Source: Omnitrophica WOR_2 bacterium RIFCSPLOWO2_12_FULL_51_8
GTDB taxonomy: Bacteria; Omnitrophota; Gorgyraeia; Gygaellales; Profunditerraquicolaceae
Direction of reading: 5' to 3'
Assembly (NCBI GenBank): GCA_001805895.1
Contig: MHHD01000067.1
Span: 1-24,390, forward strand
DNA: 24,390 nucleotides
The position numbers were made by a program, and so were the translations under genes. Of the stretch, positions 14,987 to 23,200 are shown in pieces. The notes beneath the pieces were generated by a model that was not told the DNA's origin, did no database searches, and was given only the letters and a program-made list of their open reading frames with translations. The first letter of the stretch is position 1; the number at the start of each line of letters is the position of its first letter.

Positions 14987-16048
14987 TTAACGGCCTCCTT
15001 TGGTAAGCAGGTAAGTCTGCCGCGCGATCATCAGTTCTTCGTTGGCCGGGATGACCAAGACCCGCGGGGGACGCCTGAGGTGCGAAAACAGGCCCCTGGT
15101 AATCCTGCGCCGAATACCCGCCTGATGCTCTCCGATGCCGGCAGTAAAGACTATCGCCTCGCAGCCACCCATTACCGCGATATAGGCGCCGATATATTTT
15201 TTTATCCGGTAGCAAAAAATCTCGATCGCCAGCCCTGCCCGCCGGCTGCCGCCCTTTGCCTTTTCCTCCAGCACGCGCATGTCGTTGCTGATGCCGGAGA
15301 TGCCTTTTAAGCCGCTGGCCTTATTCAACAGGTTATCCGCGGCGTGGATATCGATTTTTTTCTTGCGCATGATATAACCTACCAGCGCCGGGTCGATATC
15401 CCCGCAGCGCGTGCCCATCACTAATCCCTCCAACGGGGTAAAGCCCATGCTCGTATCCACAGACCTGCCTCCTTTTACCGCGGTAATACTGCAGCCGTTA
15501 CCCAGATGGCAGGTAATGATCCTTAAGGCTGCCAGCGGCCTCTTTAAAATCCGCGCCGCCTCCTGCGCGACATATTCGTGGCTGGTGCCGTGGAAGCCGT
15601 ATTTCCTGATCCCGTATTTTTTATAATATTCGTATGGCAGGCCGTAGATATAGGCGTAACCGGGAAGGGAGTGGTGGAATGCGGTATCAAAAACCGCGGC
15701 CTGTTTCACCCCCGGCAATAATTTTTTGCAGGCCATAATCCCGGCGAGATTAGCCGGGTTATGCAGCGGGGCGATCGCCGAACAACACCTGATCTCTCTG
15801 ATCACCGCGCTGTCAATCAATACCGGCTTCTGGAACCTTTCTACGCCGTGCACCACGCGGTGGCCTACCGCGGAAACGCAATTAATTTTTCCCAGGATCA
15901 GCTTCAGGCCCGCATAATGGTCGCGCACGCGGGAGCCCCTCTCTCCGATATGCTCGATAATACCTTTCTGTATCCTGCGCTCCCCGGGCATTTCAAAAAG
16001 CTCGTATTTGATGGAGGAGCTTCCGCTGTTGATCACTAATATTTTCAT
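14987..16048 (-). CDS. ackA: Acetate kinase, shortened form
   Basis: This enzyme interconverts acetyl phosphate plus ADP and acetate plus ATP. The ASKHA-fold motifs are present: VINSGSSSIKY (Asn7), GHRVVHG (Arg64), APLHNP (His96), FDTAFHH (Asp121), GFHGTSHEYV (His153), GTRCGDIDP (Arg214) and ANEELMIA at the C-terminus. It is 353 residues long against roughly 390-400 for most family members. Most of the shortfall lies between EHIGE and AVGHRVVHG, where the usual region is about 35 residues shorter; no catalytic residue is lost. The start at 16048 (family-typical MKILVINSGS) shares one base with the pta stop (TGATG). Confidence 0.95.
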   Translation of the reverse strand: MKILVINSGSSSIKYELFEMPGERRIQKGIIEHIGERGSRVRDHYAGLKLILGKINCVSAVGHRVVHGVERFQKPVLIDSAVIREIRCCSAIAPLHNPANLAGIMACKKLLPGVKQAAVFDTAFHHSLPGYAYIYGLPYEYYKKYGIRKYGFHGTSHEYVAQEAARILKRPLAALRIITCHLGNGCSITAVKGGRSVDTSMGFTPLEGLVMGTRCGDIDPALVGYIMRKKKIDIHAADNLLNKASGLKGISGISNDMRVLEEKAKGGSRRAGLAIEIFCYRIKKYIGAYIAVMGGCEAIVFTAGIGEHQAGIRRRITRGLFSHLRRPPRVLVIPANEELMIARQTYLLTKGGR

Positions 16049-16980
16049 CACTCTGCCCTGATCGCCGTCACTGCGGCGCAATCTACCACATCTTCCGCCA
16101 GGCAGCCGCGCGATAAATCGCTTGCCGGCTTCTTCAAGCCCAGGAGCAAAGGACCGACTGCCCGGGCATTGGATAAGCGCTGCACCAGTTTATAGCCGAT
16201 ATTTCCGGCGTCCAAGTCAGGAAAGATGAGCACATTGGCCTTGCCTCCGACCGGACTATCCGGGTATTTTATCCGGGCCACCTCAGGCACGATCGCCGCG
16301 TCTACCTGCAGCTCGCCGTCAACCAGCAGGCCAGGCGACATCTCCTTGAGCAGGCCTATGGCCTCGGCGATCTTCTCAAGGGAGCGGCCCTTGGCCGAGC
16401 CTTTGGTGGAATAACTTAGCAGCGCGATCCGGGGGGTAAGGCCTAAAACCTTGGCTGTCAGCTCCGCAGCGGAGAGGGCAATACAGGCTAACTGCCGGGA
16501 ATTTGGCTCAGGGATGATGCCGCAGTCGGCAAACACGAAGGTCCCTTCGTCGCCATACAGACAGTCAGGCACTACCATAATAAAACAGCTGGAAACTATA
16601 GTGATATGCTCGTCAACGCCTAAGCAGCGGATGGAGGCGCGGGCCATATCCGGGGTGGTGTGGGCGGCGCCGGCAACCAGGCCGTCGACTTTGCCCTCGC
16701 GGGTCATCATCGCGGCGTAATAAAGGGTGCCTGCAAAGAGTTTTCTTACTTCCTCCAGCTCCATATCCCTGGCCTTATGTATTTCATAAAATTCCTCGAT
16801 ATACCTTTCTTTCTCCTCAGGGTCAATCATCTCCCTGGTCAAAAGCAGCGGCCTGGCAATGCCTTCTTCTTTCAAGATGCGCGCTGCCTCCACCACCCTC
16901 TCGTCGTAATATTCGGGAAGGACGATGGTCTTTTGCCTGCCTTTAGCCTTCCGGCGGATCTTCTCTATCGTATTCATCAT
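16048..16980 (-). CDS. pta: Phosphate acetyltransferase, catalytic (PTA_PTB) domain only
   Basis: Converts acetyl-CoA plus phosphate to acetyl phosphate. About 310 residues consisting of the PTA_PTB domain alone, with VLPEYYDERV near the N-terminus, GLVAGAAHTTPDMARASIRCLG, SYSTKGSAKG, ELQVDAAIVPEVA, and ANVLIFPDLDAGNIGYKLVQRL. This is slightly shorter than the usual short-form Pta of about 330 residues. Start codons TTG 16983, ATG 16980 and ATG 16977 are adjacent; 16980 is preferred because GAGGG lies five bases upstream. It lies directly upstream of ackA with a one-base overlap, and directly downstream of a separate BioD-like/DRTGG gene that matches the regulatory half of long Pta enzymes. 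Confidence 0.95.
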   Translation of the reverse strand: MMNTIEKIRRKAKGRQKTIVLPEYYDERVVEAARILKEEGIARPLLLTREMIDPEEKERYIEEFYEIHKARDMELEEVRKLFAGTLYYAAMMTREGKVDGLVAGAAHTTPDMARASIRCLGVDEHITIVSSCFIMVVPDCLYGDEGTFVFADCGIIPEPNSRQLACIALSAAELTAKVLGLTPRIALLSYSTKGSAKGRSLEKIAEAIGLLKEMSPGLLVDGELQVDAAIVPEVARIKYPDSPVGGKANVLIFPDLDAGNIGYKLVQRLSNARAVGPLLLGLKKPASDLSRGCLAEDVVDCAAVTAIRAE

Positions 16981-16990
16981 CAAATCCCTC

Positions 16991-17052
16991 GTCCCGCCGC
17001 TTAAGTTAACTCCAGGCGTGATCCCGCCTAGAGTTTTAACTATAGGCGGGAC
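16991..17052 (-). promoter_or_regulatory. Multi-arm hairpin region between the DRTGG gene and pta
   Basis: Arm A (17043-17052, overlapping the end of the DRTGG gene) can pair perfectly over 9 bp with arm B (17022-17030), leaving a 12-nt loop, or over 8 bp with arm C (16991-16998), which abuts the pta ribosome site. Arm B can also pair over 5 bp with 17012-17016 just downstream. The pairings exclude one another. No T-run follows, so this is not an ordinary terminator; a translational or RNA-processing switch for pta is possible but inferred. Confidence 0.45.
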
Positions 17053-18137
17053 AAAATGTTATCTAAGTCAACTGTCTCTTTGATTAATTTAATCACCGTA
17101 TTAATCTTCACGGTATCCCGCGGACGGATCTTCACCGTCAGGTCATGGATGCAGGTAGCCACATCATAAGTATTGGATTTAGCCAGGAGGACCGGGATCT
17201 GCGCATTAGCTAACAGGTTCATCACCGAGTCATCCGGAGTAATCCCGCCGGATAAAACGATCCCCGAAACCTTCAGTCTTTTATCGTCCCCTTCCCGGAA
17301 ACAACCCAAAGCGGTCATTACCATATCCTCGCGGTCGCCCGGGGTGATCATTAAGGTATCGTCGGCAATATATTTTATGGCGTCGCACGGCTCCATCGCG
17401 CCCACGATTACCTGCGAAATCGGACGCTCCAGGTATTCCTTGCCGCAGAGGAGCGTAAAATCCGTCTCCTCCAGGATCTGCTCGATAGTAGGCCAGGAAA
17501 GCATGGGGTTATAGGGAACCACTCCCAGGACATCAATCCTTTTCCTTTCCAGGCCCCGGCGGACCAGCCGGTTTATTTTTTCGAATTTTTCCGGCAGGAC
17601 CTTGTTGATGATCACGCCTAAGACCTTCACGCCCTCCAGCTCAAAAAGCGCCTTGTTCAGGATGATCTCATCGATGGGGCGGCCGATGCCGCCGGAAGAA
17701 ATAATGATTACTTTTGAACCGACGAGCTTCGCCACCGTGGCGTTGGAATGGTCAAAGACGCTGCCCACTCCGGCGTGCCCCGTCCCCTCGATAATCACCA
17801 GGTCGTGGCCGCGAGAAACCCGCCGGAAAGAATCTTTGATCTGCCGGGTAATGGATTCCTGGTCGGGGCGGGCGATATAGCGTTCGGTAAAGCCCTTCTC
17901 TACCGCGATTGGGCTCATATCTTTCAAGCCGCACTTTATCCCGCAGACCTCCTCGATCAGCAGGGAATCCTCGTCAATCTTCAGCCCCTCTTCTTCCAGG
18001 TAACGTTGGCCGATCGGCTTGATAAAGGCGACTTTTTTAAACCTGCCCTGAAAATTACGGACCAGGCCCAGGGAAACGGTAGTCTTGCCGTCATTCTGCT
18101 TGGTCGCAGCGATAAAAATTTTCTTCACCTCAGACAC
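17040..18137 (-). CDS. BioD-like AAA_26 plus DRTGG domain protein (separate Pta regulatory half)
   Basis: Residues 1-215 form a dethiobiotin-synthetase-like P-loop domain with AATKQNDGKTTVS near residue 10 and VIIEGTGHAGVGS; residues 220-330 form a DRTGG domain ending in VLSGGITPDDSV and LAKSNTYDVA. This order is the same as the N-terminal half of long Pta enzymes such as E. coli Pta, where it regulates the catalytic domain. Here it is a separate 365-residue gene immediately upstream of pta. It probably binds nucleotide and modulates Pta, which is inference. GTG at 18137 overlaps trxA by 13 nt; a GTG at 18128 would give MKKIFIAAT and a four-base GTGA overlap, and is equally plausible. Confidence 0.85.
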   Translation of the reverse strand: MSEVKKIFIAATKQNDGKTTVSLGLVRNFQGRFKKVAFIKPIGQRYLEEEGLKIDEDSLLIEEVCGIKCGLKDMSPIAVEKGFTERYIARPDQESITRQIKDSFRRVSRGHDLVIIEGTGHAGVGSVFDHSNATVAKLVGSKVIIISSGGIGRPIDEIILNKALFELEGVKVLGVIINKVLPEKFEKINRLVRRGLERKRIDVLGVVPYNPMLSWPTIEQILEETDFTLLCGKEYLERPISQVIVGAMEPCDAIKYIADDTLMITPGDREDMVMTALGCFREGDDKRLKVSGIVLSGGITPDDSVMNLLANAQIPVLLAKSNTYDVATCIHDLTVKIRPRDTVKINTVIKLIKETVDLDNILSRL

Positions 18138-18448
18138 TCTTCTATCTTTGCCTTTAATTCCGCCTTGCTTAAGGCGCCGGTCACCTGATTCGTCACCTTG
18201 CCGTTTTTAAAAAATATCAACGTCGGGATGGACATCACTCCGTAATGCGTGGCGGTCCTGGAATTTCCGTCAACGTCAAACTTGGCAATTTTGATCTTTT
18301 TGTCGTATTCCCCGGCCAATTCTTCCAAAAACGGGGCGATCCTCTTGCAGGGGGCGCACCACTGGGCCCAGAAATCCACCAGGACCGGCAGACCGGATTC
18401 CAGAACTTCCTTTTTAAAGTTAGCGTCCGATAAATGCAATATCTCCAT
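18125..18448 (-). CDS. trxA: Thioredoxin, WCAPC active site
   Basis: A 107-residue single-domain thioredoxin that passes electrons from thioredoxin reductase to target disulfides. The active site is Trp30-Cys31-Ala-Pro-Cys34, with Ala in place of the common Gly; VDFWAQW precedes it and the cis-proline segment GVMSIPTLIFF follows. The fold and length are normal. The ATG at 18448 has GGAGAGGA just upstream. It is the first gene of the 13-gene run that also contains trxB, so operon expression may tie redox capacity to acetate and PEP metabolism. A perfect palindrome lies just before its ribosome site. Confidence 0.96.
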   Translation of the reverse strand: MEILHLSDANFKKEVLESGLPVLVDFWAQWCAPCKRIAPFLEELAGEYDKKIKIAKFDVDGNSRTATHYGVMSIPTLIFFKNGKVTNQVTGALSKAELKAKIEECLR

Positions 18449-18460
18449 TCTTCCTCTCCG

Positions 18461-18476
18461 ATTATGGCGCCATAAT
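18461..18476. promoter_or_regulatory. 16-bp perfect palindrome before the trxA ribosome site (candidate operator)
   Basis: ATTATGGCGCCATAAT is fully self-complementary and ends immediately before the GGAGAGGA of trxA. If the candidate promoter at 18485-18513 is right, it covers about +2 to +17 of the transcript, a typical repressor position. It could equally form an RNA stem close to the ribosome site. Confidence 0.45.
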
Positions 18477-18484
18477 GCTTAGTC

Positions 18485-18513
18485 AATTAAATAAGGGTTT
18501 GATTTTTGTGCAA
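18485..18513 (-). promoter_or_regulatory. Weak candidate promoter for the trxA operon
   Basis: On the minus strand TTGCAC (18508-18513) is spaced 17 bp from TTAATT (18485-18490), which is a poor -10. A second candidate, TTGCAA (18598-18603) with TAATTT (18575-18580), lies further upstream. A promoter somewhere in this AT-rich gap is likely, but the exact one is uncertain. Confidence 0.3.
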
Positions 18514-18529
18514 TACAACTCTTATTTAA
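18487..18529. repeat. 9-bp inverted repeat in the gap upstream of trxA
   Basis: TTAAATAAG at 18487-18495 is exactly complementary to 18521-18529 across a 25-nt loop. It spans the weak candidate promoter. The rest of the gap (18530-18624) holds no gene and no clear terminator for the PilZ gene. Confidence 0.4.
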
Positions 18530-18624
18530 GTTACAATGCAGTATAAGGGTAAATTTTCCGGCAGGCGATGGTATAAATTATCACAAATAGCCGGCATTTG
18601 CAAGGATATTTTACTGCGGCTGAT

Positions 18625-19014
18625 TTAAAGGCGGGTGGCGCCGGGAAAATTCTGGAAGACAAAATGGTAGAGCCGTTCCTTATCCGCGTCGCGCAGGCGG
18701 ATAAATCGGCAGCCATAGACATGCTTGGCGTTTACCAGCGCGTGCCAGACCACGCAAACCTCGATATTAAAGACCAGGTCAGTGCCGAAGCGGATGATCA
18801 ACGCGCAGCAGCCAGGGCATAACTCCCTGTCTAACCAGATCTGAAAACCCCGGAAATTCATATCCTTGATGGCGCAGGAGACAAAATCATCCTGGCCTTG
18901 CCATTTAGCCGATGCCTCGCAGCCTAACTGCCAGCGCGGCAGCTGCCGGCGCTCGATTTTTTCCTGGCTGATCGGCGGCCTTTTCCTTCGTCTGAAAAAC
19001 CCCTTGAGCCACAT
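18625..19014 (-). CDS. PilZ-domain protein
   Basis: A 129-residue protein with a basic N-terminus and a PilZ fold. The c-di-GMP-type arginine motif is ERRQLPR (Arg23 and Arg27 as RxxxR), and the second motif is DMNFRG at residues 51-56, where the usual form is D/N-x-S-x-x-G; Asn replaces Ser. The domain ends with YGCRFIRLRDADKERLYHFV, typical of PilZ proteins. Binding of c-di-GMP is plausible but not certain given the variant. The ATG at 19014 is chosen because GGAGG lies about ten bases upstream, inside the end of the glycosyltransferase gene; an upstream in-frame start would overlap that gene by about 70 nt. Probably co-transcribed with that gene. Confidence 0.75.
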   Translation of the reverse strand: MWLKGFFRRRKRPPISQEKIERRQLPRWQLGCEASAKWQGQDDFVSCAIKDMNFRGFQIWLDRELCPGCCALIIRFGTDLVFNIEVCVVWHALVNAKHVYGCRFIRLRDADKERLYHFVFQNFPGATRL

Positions 19015-19018
19015 CAAC

Positions 19019-20209
19019 CTATGCCTCCTTTTGAACAATAGAGCAATAGAAAATAGCACGCAAAAGTGCTGTCCAGCCGTATGCCGCAATGATCGCGATG
19101 AAGGGCATCATCGGGATGCGCAGCCTTTCGCAAACCAGCCACATCACGTTGATAATCGAGGCGCTGATGAAATACAAAATAACCACCAGCATTGACTGAT
19201 AATAGAGATTGCCACGCATGCGGACGATGCCGGCAAGCAAACCGATCACCCAAAAGACCATCCAGGGATAACCAAAGGTTTTTCCCGCTGCGGTGAGCGC
19301 CTGAGAGCCAAGATATTTCAGGGAACCCGGCCTGGTCATCAGGGACAAAAAGCAGCGCACAGTGACGTTCGCGTAATAAGGGGCCGGCGCCATTCCTTGC
19401 GTATAAGGGTCATGGTTACGGGAGTAACTATGCAGCAGACCGATAGGCTCCCCCGCAAGCAGGTTCGACTGGATGATACTGCTGAAGGCGACATCACCAG
19501 TGCGCAGATAATTCCTTGCCTGCCATAGCCCTAAAGGCCCGTAAACCAGGGTGAAAAAAATCAAGGCATGGATCAAGCCCCGGCTTAATTTTTCCTGTTT
19601 GCGCAGATTCGCGTAAACAATAAAGGCGGCCATTACGCCGCCCAGATAATAGGCCGCCGGCCTGACATACGCGCTGGCCGCCAGGGTCAGGGCCGATAAA
19701 ATTATAAATTTAATCCTCCCCTCTTTTAAGTAAAAGGTGAACCCTAGCAGGAATAAGGCGATTAGAAACAAAAAGAGCGCTTCGGTAAGAATCATCAAGG
19801 AGAAAATCGTAATCGGAAGGTCGAACAGGACAATTACCGCGCTCAACAGCCCTAACTTAGGGTCAATGGCGATCGCTGCCCTGTAAGTAAACAGGGCGGC
19901 AAGGACCGTCAAGAAGACCTGTAAGAAGATGATCCCGCCCAGCGGGAGCTTCAGCAGATAATGGAAGACCGCCAGGAAAAGCGGATACCCCGGCGTTCTC
20001 CAGGTATCATATTTCAGGACACCGTCAGCTCCCGACCCGATAAACGAGCCTGTCCGGGCCAGCATTTCAGCCGGTTTTAGATAACTGGGCGAATCGTTTT
20101 CCATCCTGAGCTGCGGGGCATAAAACGCAGCATAGGCAAAAATACCCAGCTTGATGCTTAGGGCAGCGATAATCAGCGCAAAAAAATACCTTTTCCTTTT
20201 TAAGCCCAT
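19019..20209 (-). CDS. GT39/PMT-like polytopic glycosyltransferase
   Basis: A 396-residue membrane protein with about ten hydrophobic segments. The first external loop carries MENDSPSYLKPAEML, with the acidic residue expected in GT-C enzymes, followed by WRTPGYPLFLAVF, a hallmark of dolichyl-phosphate-mannose/ArnT-like transferases, and LTEALFLFLIALFLL. The C-terminus includes CERLRIPMMPFIAI, the conserved R-[FI]-x-P-type segment of the superfamily. It probably glycosylates a lipid or protein at the outer face of the inner membrane; the giant secreted protein encoded immediately upstream is a conceivable acceptor (inference). The ATG at 20209 has only a weak purine stretch before it. The PilZ gene follows four bases after its stop. 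Confidence 0.75.
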   Translation of the reverse strand: MGLKRKRYFFALIIAALSIKLGIFAYAAFYAPQLRMENDSPSYLKPAEMLARTGSFIGSGADGVLKYDTWRTPGYPLFLAVFHYLLKLPLGGIIFLQVFLTVLAALFTYRAAIAIDPKLGLLSAVIVLFDLPITIFSLMILTEALFLFLIALFLLGFTFYLKEGRIKFIILSALTLAASAYVRPAAYYLGGVMAAFIVYANLRKQEKLSRGLIHALIFFTLVYGPLGLWQARNYLRTGDVAFSSIIQSNLLAGEPIGLLHSYSRNHDPYTQGMAPAPYYANVTVRCFLSLMTRPGSLKYLGSQALTAAGKTFGYPWMVFWVIGLLAGIVRMRGNLYYQSMLVVILYFISASIINVMWLVCERLRIPMMPFIAIIAAYGWTALLRAIFYCSIVQKEA

Positions 20210-20242
20210 TTCACTTCGGGTTCGACGACTTTTAACTGAAAT

Positions 20243-20268
20243 AAAAAAATGCTTTGCTGCTATTTTTT
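20243..20268 (-). terminator. Weak AT-rich terminator at the end of the giant gene
   Basis: On the minus strand the last codons (AAA AAA TAG) can pair with a downstream ATTTTTT through a short GC pair and a small loop, and the stem ends in a run of seven T. The stem is mostly A-U, so termination would be inefficient and read-through into the glycosyltransferase gene is possible. Confidence 0.35.
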
Positions 20269-23200
20269 ACCTCGGTCATGGGGACAAATAACAGTTGTAA
20301 CATTAGAGGCGGTGTTACCGGCTTTATCCTTTGTAGTTACCGAAACGTTGTAGTATCTGCCGTCTTTATCATTTCCATCTCTCCATGCCTCAAGTTTAAC
20401 AATCGTGTTAAAATCCGAAATCGGCGGTTCTATGGTTTTATACTCATCATCTACCTTAAAAGTAGATAGCAAAATACCCGATAAGCTGTCTTTCGCCTCT
20501 CCGCCAATGGTAACATCTGCCGTTTTGTGATTTGGCGGCCAAAGTAAATTAGGATTTGCGGTGATATTGACTTGAGGCGGAGTTTTGTCAAGATTGACAA
20601 CTACATACGCAGAGGCGCTGTTGCCAGCCGCATCTATTGCTTGTCCGCCTATATGTTGACCCGCTCCTTCTTGGGTTACATTAACAGGCTCATTGACACT
20701 CACTACTCCCGAAAGGCTATCCTCGGCTGTAAAGCTGACTATAACATCAGAATTATTCCAGCCGCTGGCATTTGCCTGGGGCGCGCTTTGAGCTGAAATA
20801 ATCGGAGGAGTCTTATCTATTTTGACTGTAAAAGATTTTGGACTCTCGGTATTACCAGCATTATCCACTGCATAACAATTAAGAGTAGTTGTTCCTTCGG
20901 AAGGAATAGTAATCGAAGCGGATGCCCCGGAAACTGTTCTTTCTTCGAATGTAACTCCGGTTAACGCATAATGAATTTCTTTTACTCCTGTGCCATCCTC
21001 GTTATCAGCGGCCGTTAAATTGATAGTTACGTCTGCGCTATTCCAGCCGGCGGGATTGGGTAATGGAGATGGCAAAATCTCAGTTACAGGCGCTACAGTA
21101 TCTATCACTAGGGATACGATATTTACCGTGCCGTTAGTACGGGTAATCTCAGGCACTGACGGGAAATATACCGCAGCAAAGTTGATTACCTCGCTCTTAT
21201 CCTGGGCATAGCTGTTCACATTTACGCTGAACGTTACCGAACCCTTTTGTTTTGATGGAAGCTCACCGATAAACCAGGTAATGGCGCGGGTAGCCGGATC
21301 GTATTTGCCGCCGTTATTAACTACTAAGGTTGCGTCGTCTAAATTCGCAAGCAAACGGTCGGTAATATAGACTCCGTAGGCATTCCCCTCGCCCTCATTT
21401 TCGTAGTTGATAGTGTAACTAAGCTTATCCCCGGGCTTGACATTTCCTTCAGGAGAAACCAGAAGCTCATTAGGATCGTGGCCGGCAAGCGAGCTGCTTA
21501 TTTGGCTGTTAAACGTAAGCCTTCTTTCCTCCAGAAATATTTCCCATGCCCTTTCTATGGTTTCTGCCGGCTTCCCGCCCCGCCTTAACACCTCAGTTAT
21601 GCTGGCTCTGATAACAGCTTCTAACTCCTTATCACTATAAAACTTCATCCCGTCTATGGTCCTGATTATTCCCTGGCGTATTTGCCGTTGAGACTCATTT
21701 ATCCTAAATAACCTTCGCAGACGCTGGCCAAGCCGAGACAAATTATTGCTTATCAGTCTATCTATAATACGCGGGAGAAAATATCTAAGACCATGATAAC
21801 CAATAGTTTTCTGCTGGGAATAATTTTCGTAGTTGGTTCTATCTATATATCCATTGTCATAGAGCCAAGTTAAAAAATCTCTTTCTTCTCTGATGCTCCG
21901 TATAATTTCAGCACCTTCTCTGGTCGTTGCGATAATTCTCTGAGCCGTATCAACGGCCCTTTCGGTTATCTGTCTTGCATTATTTTGCGCATCCCATTCT
22001 CCTTCCACAACTGTCGGTGAGAATGACCCGAGCGAAAAATCAGTTGTAACAGCCAACGGAGTTTCAACAACGTCAAAGGATGGCTGTACCGGCTCTGCGC
22101 TCTCACGAACATTAATGCTCATTATTGTCTCAACTTCTTCTGCCTGATTGCTTGTCTTTATTTTCACTAAAGCCGATTCCTGCGTATCTCCAGCGACTTC
22201 ATAATCTATACCGGCTGTTGGGTCAAGCGGCGGAGGCGTCTCTTCGTCTTTAGGTATATAGACAATGTTGCCAAAGGTGGAATTAATGGGGATACCCCAC
22301 AAGACGGCTCCAGCGACCCTCTTATATACTATTGCTTTTGCTGACAGCTCTGGAATTTGGAAAACCACCTGATGCGCATCTTCCGAATAGTCTGCTCCGG
22401 CTGTGCTATCATGAAAACTTACGGCAAAGGGAAGTTTATCAATAAGTTTCACATTTTCCGCGGCCTTTAAACCGTCATTTCTCAGTTCAATAATATAATC
22501 AAACGTCTGGCCGCTGCTTAACCTGCTTGGGGCCCAAGTATCAATCTTTAAATCAGGCGCGGGCGTAAGGCCAAGGTCAAGCCTTTCTATTGTCCCGGAT
22601 AAAATCTTGGGCGATTTATTTTCATCTAAAAAGGCAGAGAGTTTGCCTGAAAGCGGATTCTCAAATAAACCTTGAAATTCTAAAATAGCGCCTGCGTCAA
22701 GCTGATTATGGCTGTAACCTTTTCCCTGCTCAAAAGCTGTATTATAGGAAATTATGGAAAATCCTTTGCCTGTGTATTCATTATCAGAAGTAAGACGCAG
22801 GTGAGTAAGAATCGCGCTTAAGGGCCCTGTGTATGAGCCATAGGCATTTCCTTCAAAATCTCCCTGATACAGATAGATTTGCGATGTGAAGCTATAAGAA
22901 GATTGTGAGGAGATAGTCCCGCCTAAAGCAAGCGCCGCAGAAATGCTATCTGTGTTCAGGCGGTTTAATTTCCAAGCAGCCTCGAATTTGTCAAATGTTC
23001 CGCTTCCAGGCGTTGATTCTGAGAGCGCCCCTTCGCAGGTTCCACTAATAAGAAGCCCCGAAATACTTCCTTTCAAATAGAGCTTGTCTCCTTGTGAATC
23101 AGGATAAACTACTCCCTGCAAATTCCCTCCGTAGGAAGCTCCTTCAAGAGTAGTTTGAAATTCTGCTTCTATAAACCCCTTACCAGAAAAAGGGCCACTG

